DNA of 64,000 nucleotides from PLanc-01 sp034678485 (lineage in GTDB: Bacteria; Planctomycetota; Phycisphaerae; Sedimentisphaerales; Anaerobacaceae). The notes under the pieces are model-generated. The model saw nothing but the letters and a program-made list of their open reading frames with translations. It did not search any database and was not told the origin of the DNA. Position 1 is the first letter of the stretch; the number at the start of each line of letters is the position of its first letter. Of the stretch, positions 21,901-29,050 are shown one piece after another. A program made the position numbers and the translations under genes. The stretch is taken from assembly GCA_034678485.1 (NCBI GenBank), contig JAXDBU010000065.1:1-64000 (forward strand). Reading direction: 5' to 3'.

Positions 21901-22509
21901 GAGAACTTCCAGATCAACTGGGATCATGGCACCGATTCATGCCGCGGCGCCGCTGGGGTCCGCGTCGGCGGCGTGTGGCACGCCGCCGGTTTCGGGGACC
22001 TGGAGGCGGATACCTGGTATCACCTGTTGGCGACCTACGACGGGGAGAATCTCAGGGCCTACCGGGATGGCGTTCTGATCTCGGACAATGCCGACCCATC
22101 CGGCGACGCGGACTCGGAATCGTCAACGCTGCGCCTCGGCGGGCACTCTACGGCTGACGATGCCTTCTTCACAGGGGCCGTTGACGACATCTGCATCTTC
22201 GCCTGTGCGCTGGACCCCGACGAGGTCAAGGCTCTGTTCTGCGGCAAGGAACTGCTGGCTATCGCCGCCGGGGAAGCACGGTCGCATCCGTTGCAGGCGA
22301 CGCCGGCCCAGCCGGTGGCGCACGCGGAGCCTTCGACGCAGACCCAGCTTGCCGGTCCGACGGCCGGCAATGGTGCTCCTGCGAAGGCGGACGATCCTCC
22401 GCAGGTGTCGTCTCGGATGAGTCTGAACTTGCTCTCGGTTGTGGTGATCCTTGCCGCGGTCGCTGCAATCGCATGGGCTCTGGCTCTCGGCAGGCGGAGA
22501 GTGACATAG
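18994..22509 (+). CDS. candidate selenoprotein: secreted, discoidin/LamG domains, C-terminal anchor (UGA at 20176-20178)
   Basis: One open frame of 1172 codons interrupted only by TGA at 20176-20178 (position 395). Conventional calling splits it into 18994-20178 and 20314-22509. ATG 18994 has GGAGG 7 bp upstream. Residues 1-25 are a signal peptide (VQVLLLASVMTSSAWA-QG). Residues 60-390 hold two aspartate/asparagine-rich calcium-loop-like motifs (DSNANGDLSDD, DYNINGVFND). Reading through gives LSFEYG-U-GGTCSLRW, so Sec395 would pair with Cys399. After that come a discoidin-like domain (ANRWIEFDLGQVQSLDTICLF), a FN3-like segment, a LamG-type domain (WWKLDESEGAKVADSSGNG) and a C-terminal TM (LNLLSVVVILAAVAAIAWAL). 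The second half has a membrane anchor but no signal peptide of its own, arguing for one protein. Alternative: a nonsense mutation or two genes. Confidence 0.6.
20176..20178 (+). other. in-frame UGA, proposed selenocysteine codon
   Basis: TGA separates FEYG from GGTCSLRWPEPKDVSKPF in the same frame. The downstream frame is open for 777 further codons with clear domain content. A cysteine four residues later (UxxxC) suits a redox-active pair. No frameshift is needed to connect the halves. Confidence 0.6.
20193..20209 (+). promoter_or_regulatory. bacterial SECIS-like hairpin
   Basis: GCTCCGG-TGG-CCGGAGC: a perfect 7-bp stem with a 3-nt loop, starting 14 nt after the TGA. It has the known bacterial features: a stem-loop inside the coding region just downstream of UGA, and a G within the first two loop bases (loop UGG). 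Loop distance from the UGA is 21 nt. The same 17-nt size as the minimal SelB-binding hairpin of E. coli fdhF is suggestive. GC-rich DNA makes chance hairpins possible. Confidence 0.55.
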
Positions 22510-22562
22510 TCTGGTGCCCGTGCGGCCGGTGTATCGCCTTTGCTTTCTCGAGAGGAGTCAGT

Positions 22563-25067
22563 ATGCCCAGAAGGATTTCTTCGCGGTTTTCCGTAGCCGT
22601 GTCCCTGTTGGTTCTTGCCGGTGCCGTTTGGTCTGCCCAGACCCCCAGCCAGGGGGCTTCCCAGATTTCCTTCAAGGGCAAGGTGCTCGACAGCCAGGGC
22701 CAGCCTCTCTCGGACGTGAAGCTGTCGCTGTACGAGCTACGCTACGGCCCGGGGGACGCTCTGCCCAAAGCCGATCTCGTCAAAGAGGCGGTGTCTGGGC
22801 AGGACGGTGCATTTGCATTCAGTCGCGACAAGGAATTGCAGGGATACAGACAGGGCTCGATCATCGCCCGCAGAGAAGGACTCTCGCTGGGTTGGGCTGT
22901 CTGGGAGATGCAGGAGGGCGACCAGCAGTCCGACATCATGCTGGGCGAGCCCAGGGAGTTATCGGGCACCATCGTCGATGAAGGCGGCACGCCCGTCGTG
23001 GACGCCGAGGTCTGCATTGCCATAGCGATCATCGGGAGCGAGCAGGACCGTCGTTTCATGACGTATTACGTGGCGCCGCAACTGTTGACAGTCAAGACCG
23101 ACAGCTCCGGCCGTTTCGTCTTTCCCAATCTGCCGGCGGATGTGACGTGTGAGCTGCTCGCCAAGAAGCCTGGACGCGCCACGACCTGCACGTTCGATGC
23201 GTCCAACTACACCGGCGGCAAGTGCCAGTTCGCCCCGGGCCAGGAAGGCATCAAGCTGACTCTGCCGGCCGAGGCGAGCATCGAGGGCATCGTGGTGGAG
23301 AAGGCCGGCGGCAAGCCCGTCGCCGGAGTGACTCTCATTGCCCAGCCTACCCAGCAGGGCCTTCCCTTCCTCACCGAACCCGTCACGTCGGCCCAGGACG
23401 GCACGTTTTTCATCGGCGGGCTGTCGGCGGACAGCTACACGCTGCAACTGCCGGCCGGCGGCGACGCGGTCGCGGAATGGGTGGCCGAAGTGGTGAAGGT
23501 CGATCTCAAAGCAGCCGAAAAGGCCCGCGGTGTCCGTCTGGCGCTTTCGAAGGGGGCTTTCGTTGAAGTCCTCGTGAAGGAACAGGCCGGCGGAAAGCCC
23601 GTCGAGAAGGTCAGTGTCAGCGTCTACGACCCAGCGAACGGCCAAGGATTCGGCGGAGTCACCGATGAGACCGGGACCGCCCGCATCCGCCTTCCCGCCG
23701 GGGACTATCAGGTGAACAACCTCTACAGGGAAGGGTATGCCCGTTCCGACCAGAACGTCGAATTCGCTGTTGCCGCAGGCCAGACCAAGCGTCTCGAACT
23801 GACAATCAGTGGCCTGCCCTCCGTCCAAGGCGTGGTGTACGACGATGCCGGCAAGCCCCTCGCGGGGGCGACGGTGCAGATGGTTCCGGGCGGGCGGGGC
23901 AAGAACGCGACGTCGGACGCCGAAGGGAAGTTCGAGGTGAGCTGGGACCCGCAGGGCTGGGACCCGGGCAGGACGGTCTTCTTCGTCGTCGGTCGGCATA
24001 TCGAGCGCAATCTGGCCGTCGCCCAACCAGTGGACGAGGAGGCAAAACAGGTCGAACTGAAGCTTCATCCGGCTGCTACACTGACCGGACAGGTCGTGGA
24101 CCCCAACAACAAACCGATCGAGGGCGCCTATCTCCAGATCATGCTCCGGGCCTCCAACTGGGGTTCGTCCTTCCTGGCATATCGCAGCGTCAAGACCGAT
24201 GCCGAAGGGCATTTCGCGGTGGGTGGGATCCCGGCCGAGCAGCGATACAGCATCATGGCCATGGCGGACGGCTACGGCCAGATGCAGACCGACCTCTCCG
24301 AGGACCAGGTCACGAGCAGCCGGGTCGACACGGGTTCCTTCACGTTGCCGCTCGCCAATCAGTCGGTCACAGGCGTGGTCGTGGATTCCGAGGGAAAACC
24401 GGTGTCGGGTGCTCGCGTGAACTGCTATGGCGGCAATCAAGACAGTCAGCCCAACCGCGATGTGCAGGCCGGCGCCGATGGCAGATTCACGCTCGACGGT
24501 GTCTGTGCCGGGTCGATTCGCATCCAGGCGAATGCCCGCATCGACGGAGTCTACAACTACGGCTCGATTCAGACCGAAGGCGGCGCCAGGGACATTCGGA
24601 TCACCATCGCGCAACGGAGCGCCGGCACGCGGTACGTTCCCAGAACACCCGCCAAGTTGATGGGCAAACCCCTGCCCGACTTGAAGAAGGTGGGAATCGA
24701 GCTGCCCGCCGATGCGAACGGCCGGATGCTGCTCGTGTGCCTGTGGGACATGAACCAGAGACCCTCGCGGCACTGCATCGGCGAAATGGTCCGCCGGGCC
24801 GCGGCGCTGAGCGAAAAGGGTGTGACGATTGTCGCAATTCACGCGGCAAAAGCGGAGGAAGGCGCCCTGGAGCAGTGGATCGATCAGAACAAGCCCGCCT
24901 TCCCGGTGGGGCGCATCACGGGCGACGTCGAGAAGACGCTGTTCGATTGGGGGACCGCTTCGCTGCCCCACCTCATCCTGACGGACAAGAAGCACGTCGT
25001 AGTTGGTGAAGGCTTCGGCCTGCTCGGAGAACTGGACGAAAGAATCGAAGAGGCCTCCGGACGCTGA
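22563..25067 (+). CDS. secreted carboxypeptidase-regulatory-repeat protein with thioredoxin-like C-terminus
   Basis: Predicted 834 residues. ATG 22563 has GAGGAG 6 bp upstream. Residues 1-25 are a signal peptide (VAVSLLVLAGAVWSAQ). The body is a chain of about seven Ig-like carboxypeptidase-regulatory repeats, each opening with a G-x-V-x-D-x-x-G-x-P-(L/V) motif: GKVLDSQGQPLSDVKL, GTIVDEGGTPVVDAEV, GVVYDDAGKPLAGATV, GQVVDPNNKPIEGAYL, GVVVDSEGKPVSGARV. Residues about 700-834 form a thioredoxin/TlpA-like domain (LLVCLWDMNQRPSRHC, VTIVAIHAAKAEE, SLPHLILTDKKHVV, with the cis-Pro loop preserved as LPH). The usual WCxxC is replaced by WDMNQRPSRHC, so only one cysteine remains. It lies 53 bp after the selenoprotein candidate and is probably co-transcribed, suggesting an extracytoplasmic redox or scaffold partnership. 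Confidence 0.75.
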   Translation: MPRRISSRFSVAVSLLVLAGAVWSAQTPSQGASQISFKGKVLDSQGQPLSDVKLSLYELRYGPGDALPKADLVKEAVSGQDGAFAFSRDKELQGYRQGSIIARREGLSLGWAVWEMQEGDQQSDIMLGEPRELSGTIVDEGGTPVVDAEVCIAIAIIGSEQDRRFMTYYVAPQLLTVKTDSSGRFVFPNLPADVTCELLAKKPGRATTCTFDASNYTGGKCQFAPGQEGIKLTLPAEASIEGIVVEKAGGKPVAGVTLIAQPTQQGLPFLTEPVTSAQDGTFFIGGLSADSYTLQLPAGGDAVAEWVAEVVKVDLKAAEKARGVRLALSKGAFVEVLVKEQAGGKPVEKVSVSVYDPANGQGFGGVTDETGTARIRLPAGDYQVNNLYREGYARSDQNVEFAVAAGQTKRLELTISGLPSVQGVVYDDAGKPLAGATVQMVPGGRGKNATSDAEGKFEVSWDPQGWDPGRTVFFVVGRHIERNLAVAQPVDEEAKQVELKLHPAATLTGQVVDPNNKPIEGAYLQIMLRASNWGSSFLAYRSVKTDAEGHFAVGGIPAEQRYSIMAMADGYGQMQTDLSEDQVTSSRVDTGSFTLPLANQSVTGVVVDSEGKPVSGARVNCYGGNQDSQPNRDVQAGADGRFTLDGVCAGSIRIQANARIDGVYNYGSIQTEGGARDIRITIAQRSAGTRYVPRTPAKLMGKPLPDLKKVGIELPADANGRMLLVCLWDMNQRPSRHCIGEMVRRAAALSEKGVTIVAIHAAKAEEGALEQWIDQNKPAFPVGRITGDVEKTLFDWGTASLPHLILTDKKHVVVGEGFGLLGELDERIEEASGR

Positions 25068-25255
25068 CGGCCGGCGGTTAGGCATTTCCCCTAATTGACG
25101 CCTCATGCTGGTGAGAGTACAAAGATGGAATCGATGAGCCGCAGGCTGGTTGGGCGCTTTCGCGACGTTCCGGTTCGGCGGATCTCCGGGAGACTACCCA
25201 CAGGTCCAAGTCCTGTAGCGATGCAAAGAGCGTAGACGTCTGGGGGAGCGCAGGC

Positions 25256-25549
25256 ATGGAATCGGTCATAGCAGAAAAGCGCATGTTCTCGCTGCAGGAA
25301 TGGATTGAGATGAAGCGCGACCTCTCGTTGCCGCGTCGGCAGGCGGACGTAGTGGAACAACTCCTCCTCGGTCATTCCGACAAACGGATTGCCCGGGACC
25401 TCGGCATGTCCGTGCCGACGGTGCGGACGCACCTGTGCCGGCTCTTCTCGCGTCTGGGCGTTGCGGACCGATGCGAGTTGATCGTGCATATCTACGCCCG
25501 TTTCCACGAGAAGTGCCAAGCCTGCGGCTGCCCCCGAGCCTTCCAGTAA
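25256..25549 (+). CDS. LuxR/GerE-type HTH DNA-binding protein
   Basis: Predicted 97 residues, ATG 25256 with GGGGGAG about 8 bp upstream. The sequence is essentially one C-terminal LuxR HTH domain: LPRRQADVVEQLLLGHSDKRIARDLGMSVPTVRTHLCRLFSRLGV, with the recognition helix at about residues 50-65, then a cysteine pair near the end (CQACGC). There is no receiver or ligand domain, so it resembles stand-alone GerE-like regulators. It might act together with another sensor. Targets are unknown. The GxxDKxIA and TVRTH signatures make the call solid despite the small size. Confidence 0.8.
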   Translation: MESVIAEKRMFSLQEWIEMKRDLSLPRRQADVVEQLLLGHSDKRIARDLGMSVPTVRTHLCRLFSRLGVADRCELIVHIYARFHEKCQACGCPRAFQ

Positions 25550-25843
25550 TCGCTTCGCATGATTCACCATGTTGCCGGCGCCAGACAGAGAGTACCCGTT
25601 CGTAGTGTGCCCGTGAGGGCATATTCTTGAGAGCATGGAAGATAACGCCTTGCGGCGTCACTACCAGCCCGCCCGTGCCGCAACCTTCATCCTGTATCCC
25701 TGCAGCACGACGCGACACGTGATTCCCTGGTCCGTTGCATCCGGCCGTCTGGACCCCAGAGTCGCCCGCGTGTAGAATGGAGCCGGAGTGCCGATTTCCG
25801 TGAGAGGCCTACTACGGGTTTGGAAAAGGACGCAGAAGCACGG

Positions 25844-27220
25844 ATGGAGACGACCGAGTATAGCCGACCGCCGCGAGTCCTGCTGGCGGACGACCAGCTC
25901 AGTATGCTCAAGGCTCTTCGCCTGCTGCTGAAAGGCGAGGGCTACGAGATCGAGACGGTCGCCTCCGCCCCGGCGATCGTCGAGGCGATTGGGCGGCAGG
26001 ACTTCGACGTGGTCCTCATGGACCTCAACTACGTGCGGGGCAGCACCTCCGGCCAGGAGGGTCTGGACCTGCTCTCGAAGATCCAGCAGACCGACAGCAC
26101 GCTGCCGGTGGTGGTGATGACCGCCTGGGGCAGCGTGGAGCTTGCGGTCGAGGCGATGCGGCGGGGGGCCCGGGACTTTCTGACCAAGCCGTGGAAGAAC
26201 GAACGTCTGCTGGCCATCCTGCGGACCCAGGTGGAACTGGGCCGGGCGCTGCGCAGGGGGCGCCAGCTCGAACAGGAGAACCTCCTGTTGCGCGGTGAGG
26301 ACCGGCCCTCCTTCATTGCCGAGTCCCGGGCGATGCAGCCGGTGCTCGATGCGATTGCCCGCGTCGGGCCTTCCCATGCCAACGTGCTCATCACGGGCGA
26401 GAACGGTGTGGGCAAAGGCATCGTCGCTCAAGCGCTGCACGGCGCCTCCGCGAGAAAGGACAAGCCCTTGGTCAGCGTGAACACCGCGAGCATCCCGGCC
26501 ACGCTGTTCGAGAGCGAGCTGTTCGGCCACGTGGCCGGCGCGTTCACGGACGCCCGGTCCGACCGCATCGGGCGGTTCAAGCTGGCGGACGGCGGGACCC
26601 TGTTCCTCGACGAGATCGCCAGCATTCCCGCGAACCTGCAATCGAAACTGCTTCGTGTGCTGGAGAGCGGGGAGTTCGAGCCGGTGGGTTCGTCGAAGAC
26701 GCATCGCGCGGATGTGCGAATCCTGTCGGCGACCAACGCCAATCTCGCGGACGAGGTGGCGGCCTCGCGGTTCCGCCAGGACCTGCTGTACCGGCTCAAG
26801 ACGGTCGAGATTCGCATTCCGCCGCTGCGGGAGCGAAGAGAGGACATCCCGCAGCTGGCGGCGCATTTCCTCCAGAAGCACGCCGGGCGGTATCGCAAGA
26901 GCCTGACGGGCTTCGATCCGGCGTCGTTGCGCGTGCTGCTCGACTATTTCTGGCCAGGCAACGTTCGGGAGCTGGACCACACGGTTGAGCGGGCGGTGCT
27001 CATGTCGCACGGCGCGGCCGTGCAGGCCAGCGACCTGGGGATCGAGCCGAGGGCGCCGGCGGGACCGTCCATCGACAATATGACGATCGACCAGGTTGAG
27101 CAGATGATGATCCGCACCGCGCTGTCCCGCTTCCAGGGCGACGTCAGCAAGGCGGCTGAGGCGCTCGGCCTGAGCCGCGGCGCTCTCTATCGCCGGCTGG
27201 AGAAGCATGGAATCGAATGA
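25844..27220 (+). CDS. sigma-54-dependent response regulator (NtrC family, GAFTDA variant)
   Basis: Predicted 458 residues. ATG 25844 begins close to the receiver domain; TTG 25820 is possible. Receiver, residues 10-125: acidic pair D16-D17, phospho-acceptor D60 (VVLMD), VVVMTAWG and LTKPWK. AAA+ domain, about 150-380: Walker A GENGVGKG, the sigma-54 contact loop reads GAFTDA rather than GAFTGA, Walker B GGTLFLDEI, and sensor regions FRQDLLYRLKTVEIRIPPLRER. A C-terminal Fis-type HTH follows (GDVSKAAEALGLSRGALYRRLEKHGIE). It overlaps the kinase gene by ATGA, so the pair is translationally coupled. Likely target: the sigma-54 promoter at 31866-31882 in front of the permease array. Similar regulators commonly sit beside MacB-type exporters. 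Confidence 0.9.
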   Translation: METTEYSRPPRVLLADDQLSMLKALRLLLKGEGYEIETVASAPAIVEAIGRQDFDVVLMDLNYVRGSTSGQEGLDLLSKIQQTDSTLPVVVMTAWGSVELAVEAMRRGARDFLTKPWKNERLLAILRTQVELGRALRRGRQLEQENLLLRGEDRPSFIAESRAMQPVLDAIARVGPSHANVLITGENGVGKGIVAQALHGASARKDKPLVSVNTASIPATLFESELFGHVAGAFTDARSDRIGRFKLADGGTLFLDEIASIPANLQSKLLRVLESGEFEPVGSSKTHRADVRILSATNANLADEVAASRFRQDLLYRLKTVEIRIPPLRERREDIPQLAAHFLQKHAGRYRKSLTGFDPASLRVLLDYFWPGNVRELDHTVERAVLMSHGAAVQASDLGIEPRAPAGPSIDNMTIDQVEQMMIRTALSRFQGDVSKAAEALGLSRGALYRRLEKHGIE

Positions 27221-28539
27221 AGTACGAGCGTCGCATTCTGGTCCTGGGCCTTGCGGCAGGATTGCCCGCCGTCGTCACGGCGCTGCTTCTACTGTGTTGG
27301 TTTGATTTCCCCGCCGGGACCCGCGTGACGTTGGGGGTCCTGCTCGTTCTTACCTGGCTGGTCGCGGCCCTGAACCTTCACAGCCGGGTGGTGTTCCCTC
27401 TGAGGACTCTGTCGAACCTCCTCGGGGCCATCCGGCAAGGCGACTACTCCCTGCGGGCAAGGGGCGCGCGGCTGGATGATCCGATGGGAGAGCTGATCTG
27501 GGAGGCGAATGCCCTGGCCCAGTCGCTTCGCGAGCAGCGACTCGACGCAATCGAAGCGACGGCTCTGCTCCGCAAGATCCTCGCGCAGATCGATATCGCG
27601 TTGTTCGGCTTCGACAACGAGGGCCGACTGCAACTGGTCAACGACAGTGGCAAGCGTCTGCTCGGACGCACCGACGAGGAGTTGCTCGGCTGTCGGGCGG
27701 AGGAGTTGGGTCTGACGGAATGTCTGGAGGGTCAGACGCCTCGCGTGGTGGATGTCTCCTTCCCCGGCGGCGCGGGGCGGTGGGAACTGCGACGCGGCAG
27801 TTACCGGGAGAAGGGCATTTCGCACAGCCTGCTCTTCCTGTCCGACCTTACGCGCACCCTGCATGAGGAGGAGCGGCGGGCCTGGAAACGCCTGATCCGG
27901 ACCGTCCGTCACGAGGTGAACAACTCGCTGACTCCGATCCAGTCGGTGGCGGACAGCCTGCGGGTACTGCTCGGGCGCAGACCCCTCGCCGACGACTGGG
28001 AGGCGGACCTCAAGGGGGGACTCGAGCTGATCTCCGAGCGGGCGGAGGCCCTCGACCGGTTCATCGGCGCCTACTCCCGCCTGATGCACCTGCCGCAGCC
28101 GAGCTTCGCCCAGGTGGACGTCGCCCAACTGCTCCGACGGGTGGCAGGCTTGGAGACGCGGATGGGAGTCGCCGTCGTGGCCGGCCGCGACATCCAGGTC
28201 CGTGGGGACCGCGACCAACTGGAGCAACTACTCATCAACGTGATCTCCAACGCGGTCGAAGCGAGCCTGCAAAGCCGACCCCAGGGCGACGGAGCGGTCA
28301 CCATCGGCTGGCAGGCTGACGACCAGGCGGTTCAGATTCACATCGACGACGATGGGCCGGGACTGGCCGATGGTGTGGATGTTTTCGTGCCGTTCTACAC
28401 GACGAAGGACCGAGGCTCCGGCATCGGTCTGACCCTGAGTCGCCAGATCGCCGAGGCCCACGGCGGCAGCCTGACGCTCGAAAACCGCACAGCCCAACCC
28501 GGCTGCCGAGCCTGCTTGCGATTGCCACTCGGTAGTTGA
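27217..28539 (+). CDS. sensor histidine kinase partnered with the sigma-54 regulator
   Basis: Predicted 440 residues, ATG 27217 overlapping the regulator stop by 4 bp. Two transmembrane helices at about residues 5-25 and 32-52 leave almost no periplasmic loop, so the signal is probably intramembrane or cytoplasmic. A HAMP-like linker (FPLRTLSNLLGAIRQGDYSLRARG) and a PAS domain (about 115-210, IALFGFDNEGRLQLVNDSGKRLLG) follow. The phospho-acceptor is H232 in RTVRHEVNNSLTPIQS. The ATPase domain shows the N box (LLINVISNAVEASL), DDDGPGL and GSGIGLTLSRQIAEAHGG. Architecture resembles NtrY-type kinases. It probably senses envelope stress or substrate of the downstream exporter, though the signal is unknown. 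Confidence 0.9.
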   Translation: MKYERRILVLGLAAGLPAVVTALLLLCWFDFPAGTRVTLGVLLVLTWLVAALNLHSRVVFPLRTLSNLLGAIRQGDYSLRARGARLDDPMGELIWEANALAQSLREQRLDAIEATALLRKILAQIDIALFGFDNEGRLQLVNDSGKRLLGRTDEELLGCRAEELGLTECLEGQTPRVVDVSFPGGAGRWELRRGSYREKGISHSLLFLSDLTRTLHEEERRAWKRLIRTVRHEVNNSLTPIQSVADSLRVLLGRRPLADDWEADLKGGLELISERAEALDRFIGAYSRLMHLPQPSFAQVDVAQLLRRVAGLETRMGVAVVAGRDIQVRGDRDQLEQLLINVISNAVEASLQSRPQGDGAVTIGWQADDQAVQIHIDDDGPGLADGVDVFVPFYTTKDRGSGIGLTLSRQIAEAHGGSLTLENRTAQPGCRACLRLPLGS

Positions 28540-28545
28540 CGCCCG

Positions 28546-28884
28546 CTACCGATCGAGGTTCTCGGGTGTCACCTGCACCCGTTCGCGGCGGGCGACTTCG
28601 ATGATGGGCGTTACGGTATCCTCTTCCCATTGGCGCTCTCCGCAGGGGACTGGTTCAATCCGGCTGTCCGTACACGCCGCCACGTACCACAGCGAATCAA
28701 TGGCGTCTCGATAGAATGTGCCGTCGAATGCCGGGGATACGACCAGCAGATCGATGTCGCTCCATTGGCCAGGATGGCCCGTCGCGTGCGAGCCGAAGAG
28801 GACGCCCATACGAGCCAGAATGCTTTGCTGCGCGAGGTTTCGCAGGTATCGTCGAATGATATCTATGATTGTTGGGTCAGCCAT
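28546..28884 (-). CDS. MNT-type nucleotidyltransferase (minimal)
   Basis: Predicted 112 residues, ATG 28884. The pol-beta-type core GVLFGSHATGHPGQWSDIDLLVVSP carries the GS motif and the DID metal-binding pair, followed by a third carboxylate region (TDSRIEPVPCGERQWEEDT). This is the MNT family, typically an antitoxin-like partner of HEPN proteins that modifies the HEPN toxin. Two bases upstream ends a 40-residue HEPN-like remnant (28886-29008). It is oriented against the kinase gene, whose stop is only 6 bp away. Confidence 0.75.
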   Translation of the reverse strand: MADPTIIDIIRRYLRNLAQQSILARMGVLFGSHATGHPGQWSDIDLLVVSPAFDGTFYRDAIDSLWYVAACTDSRIEPVPCGERQWEEDTVTPIIEVARRERVQVTPENLDR

Positions 28885-28885
28885 G

Positions 28886-29008
28886 TCAGGATTTTCCGTC
28901 CTTCACCAACCGAACGGCAACCTCCCAGTCCTCAGTTGAACCCTGGCGCCAATACTCAATTTGCTTCTCAACATCTGCTGTGATCGAGTATTCTATCGGA
29001 ACAGGCAT
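28886..29008 (-). pseudogene. truncated HEPN-domain gene fragment
   Basis: ATG 29008 opens 40 codons ending at TGA 28888-28886. The sequence IEYSITADVEKQIEYWRQGS then EDWEVAVRLVKDGKS matches the first helices of HEPN proteins (EKQIxYW, SxEDWExAxxLL). It stops before the second half, which should carry the Rx4-6H RNase motif. The remaining HEPN sequence appears deleted, since the MNT start follows after one base. It is too short for the six-frame listing threshold but clearly coding-like. Confidence 0.55.
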
Positions 29009-29050
29009 GGTTCATCAACATTCTGACGAGGACAGGTATAGGAGCGGCGG

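Noticed and set aside
28882..28888. Selenocysteine reading of the TGA ending the HEPN fragment
   Set aside because: A second in-frame stop occurs two codons later, and no hairpin or continuing HEPN sequence follows.
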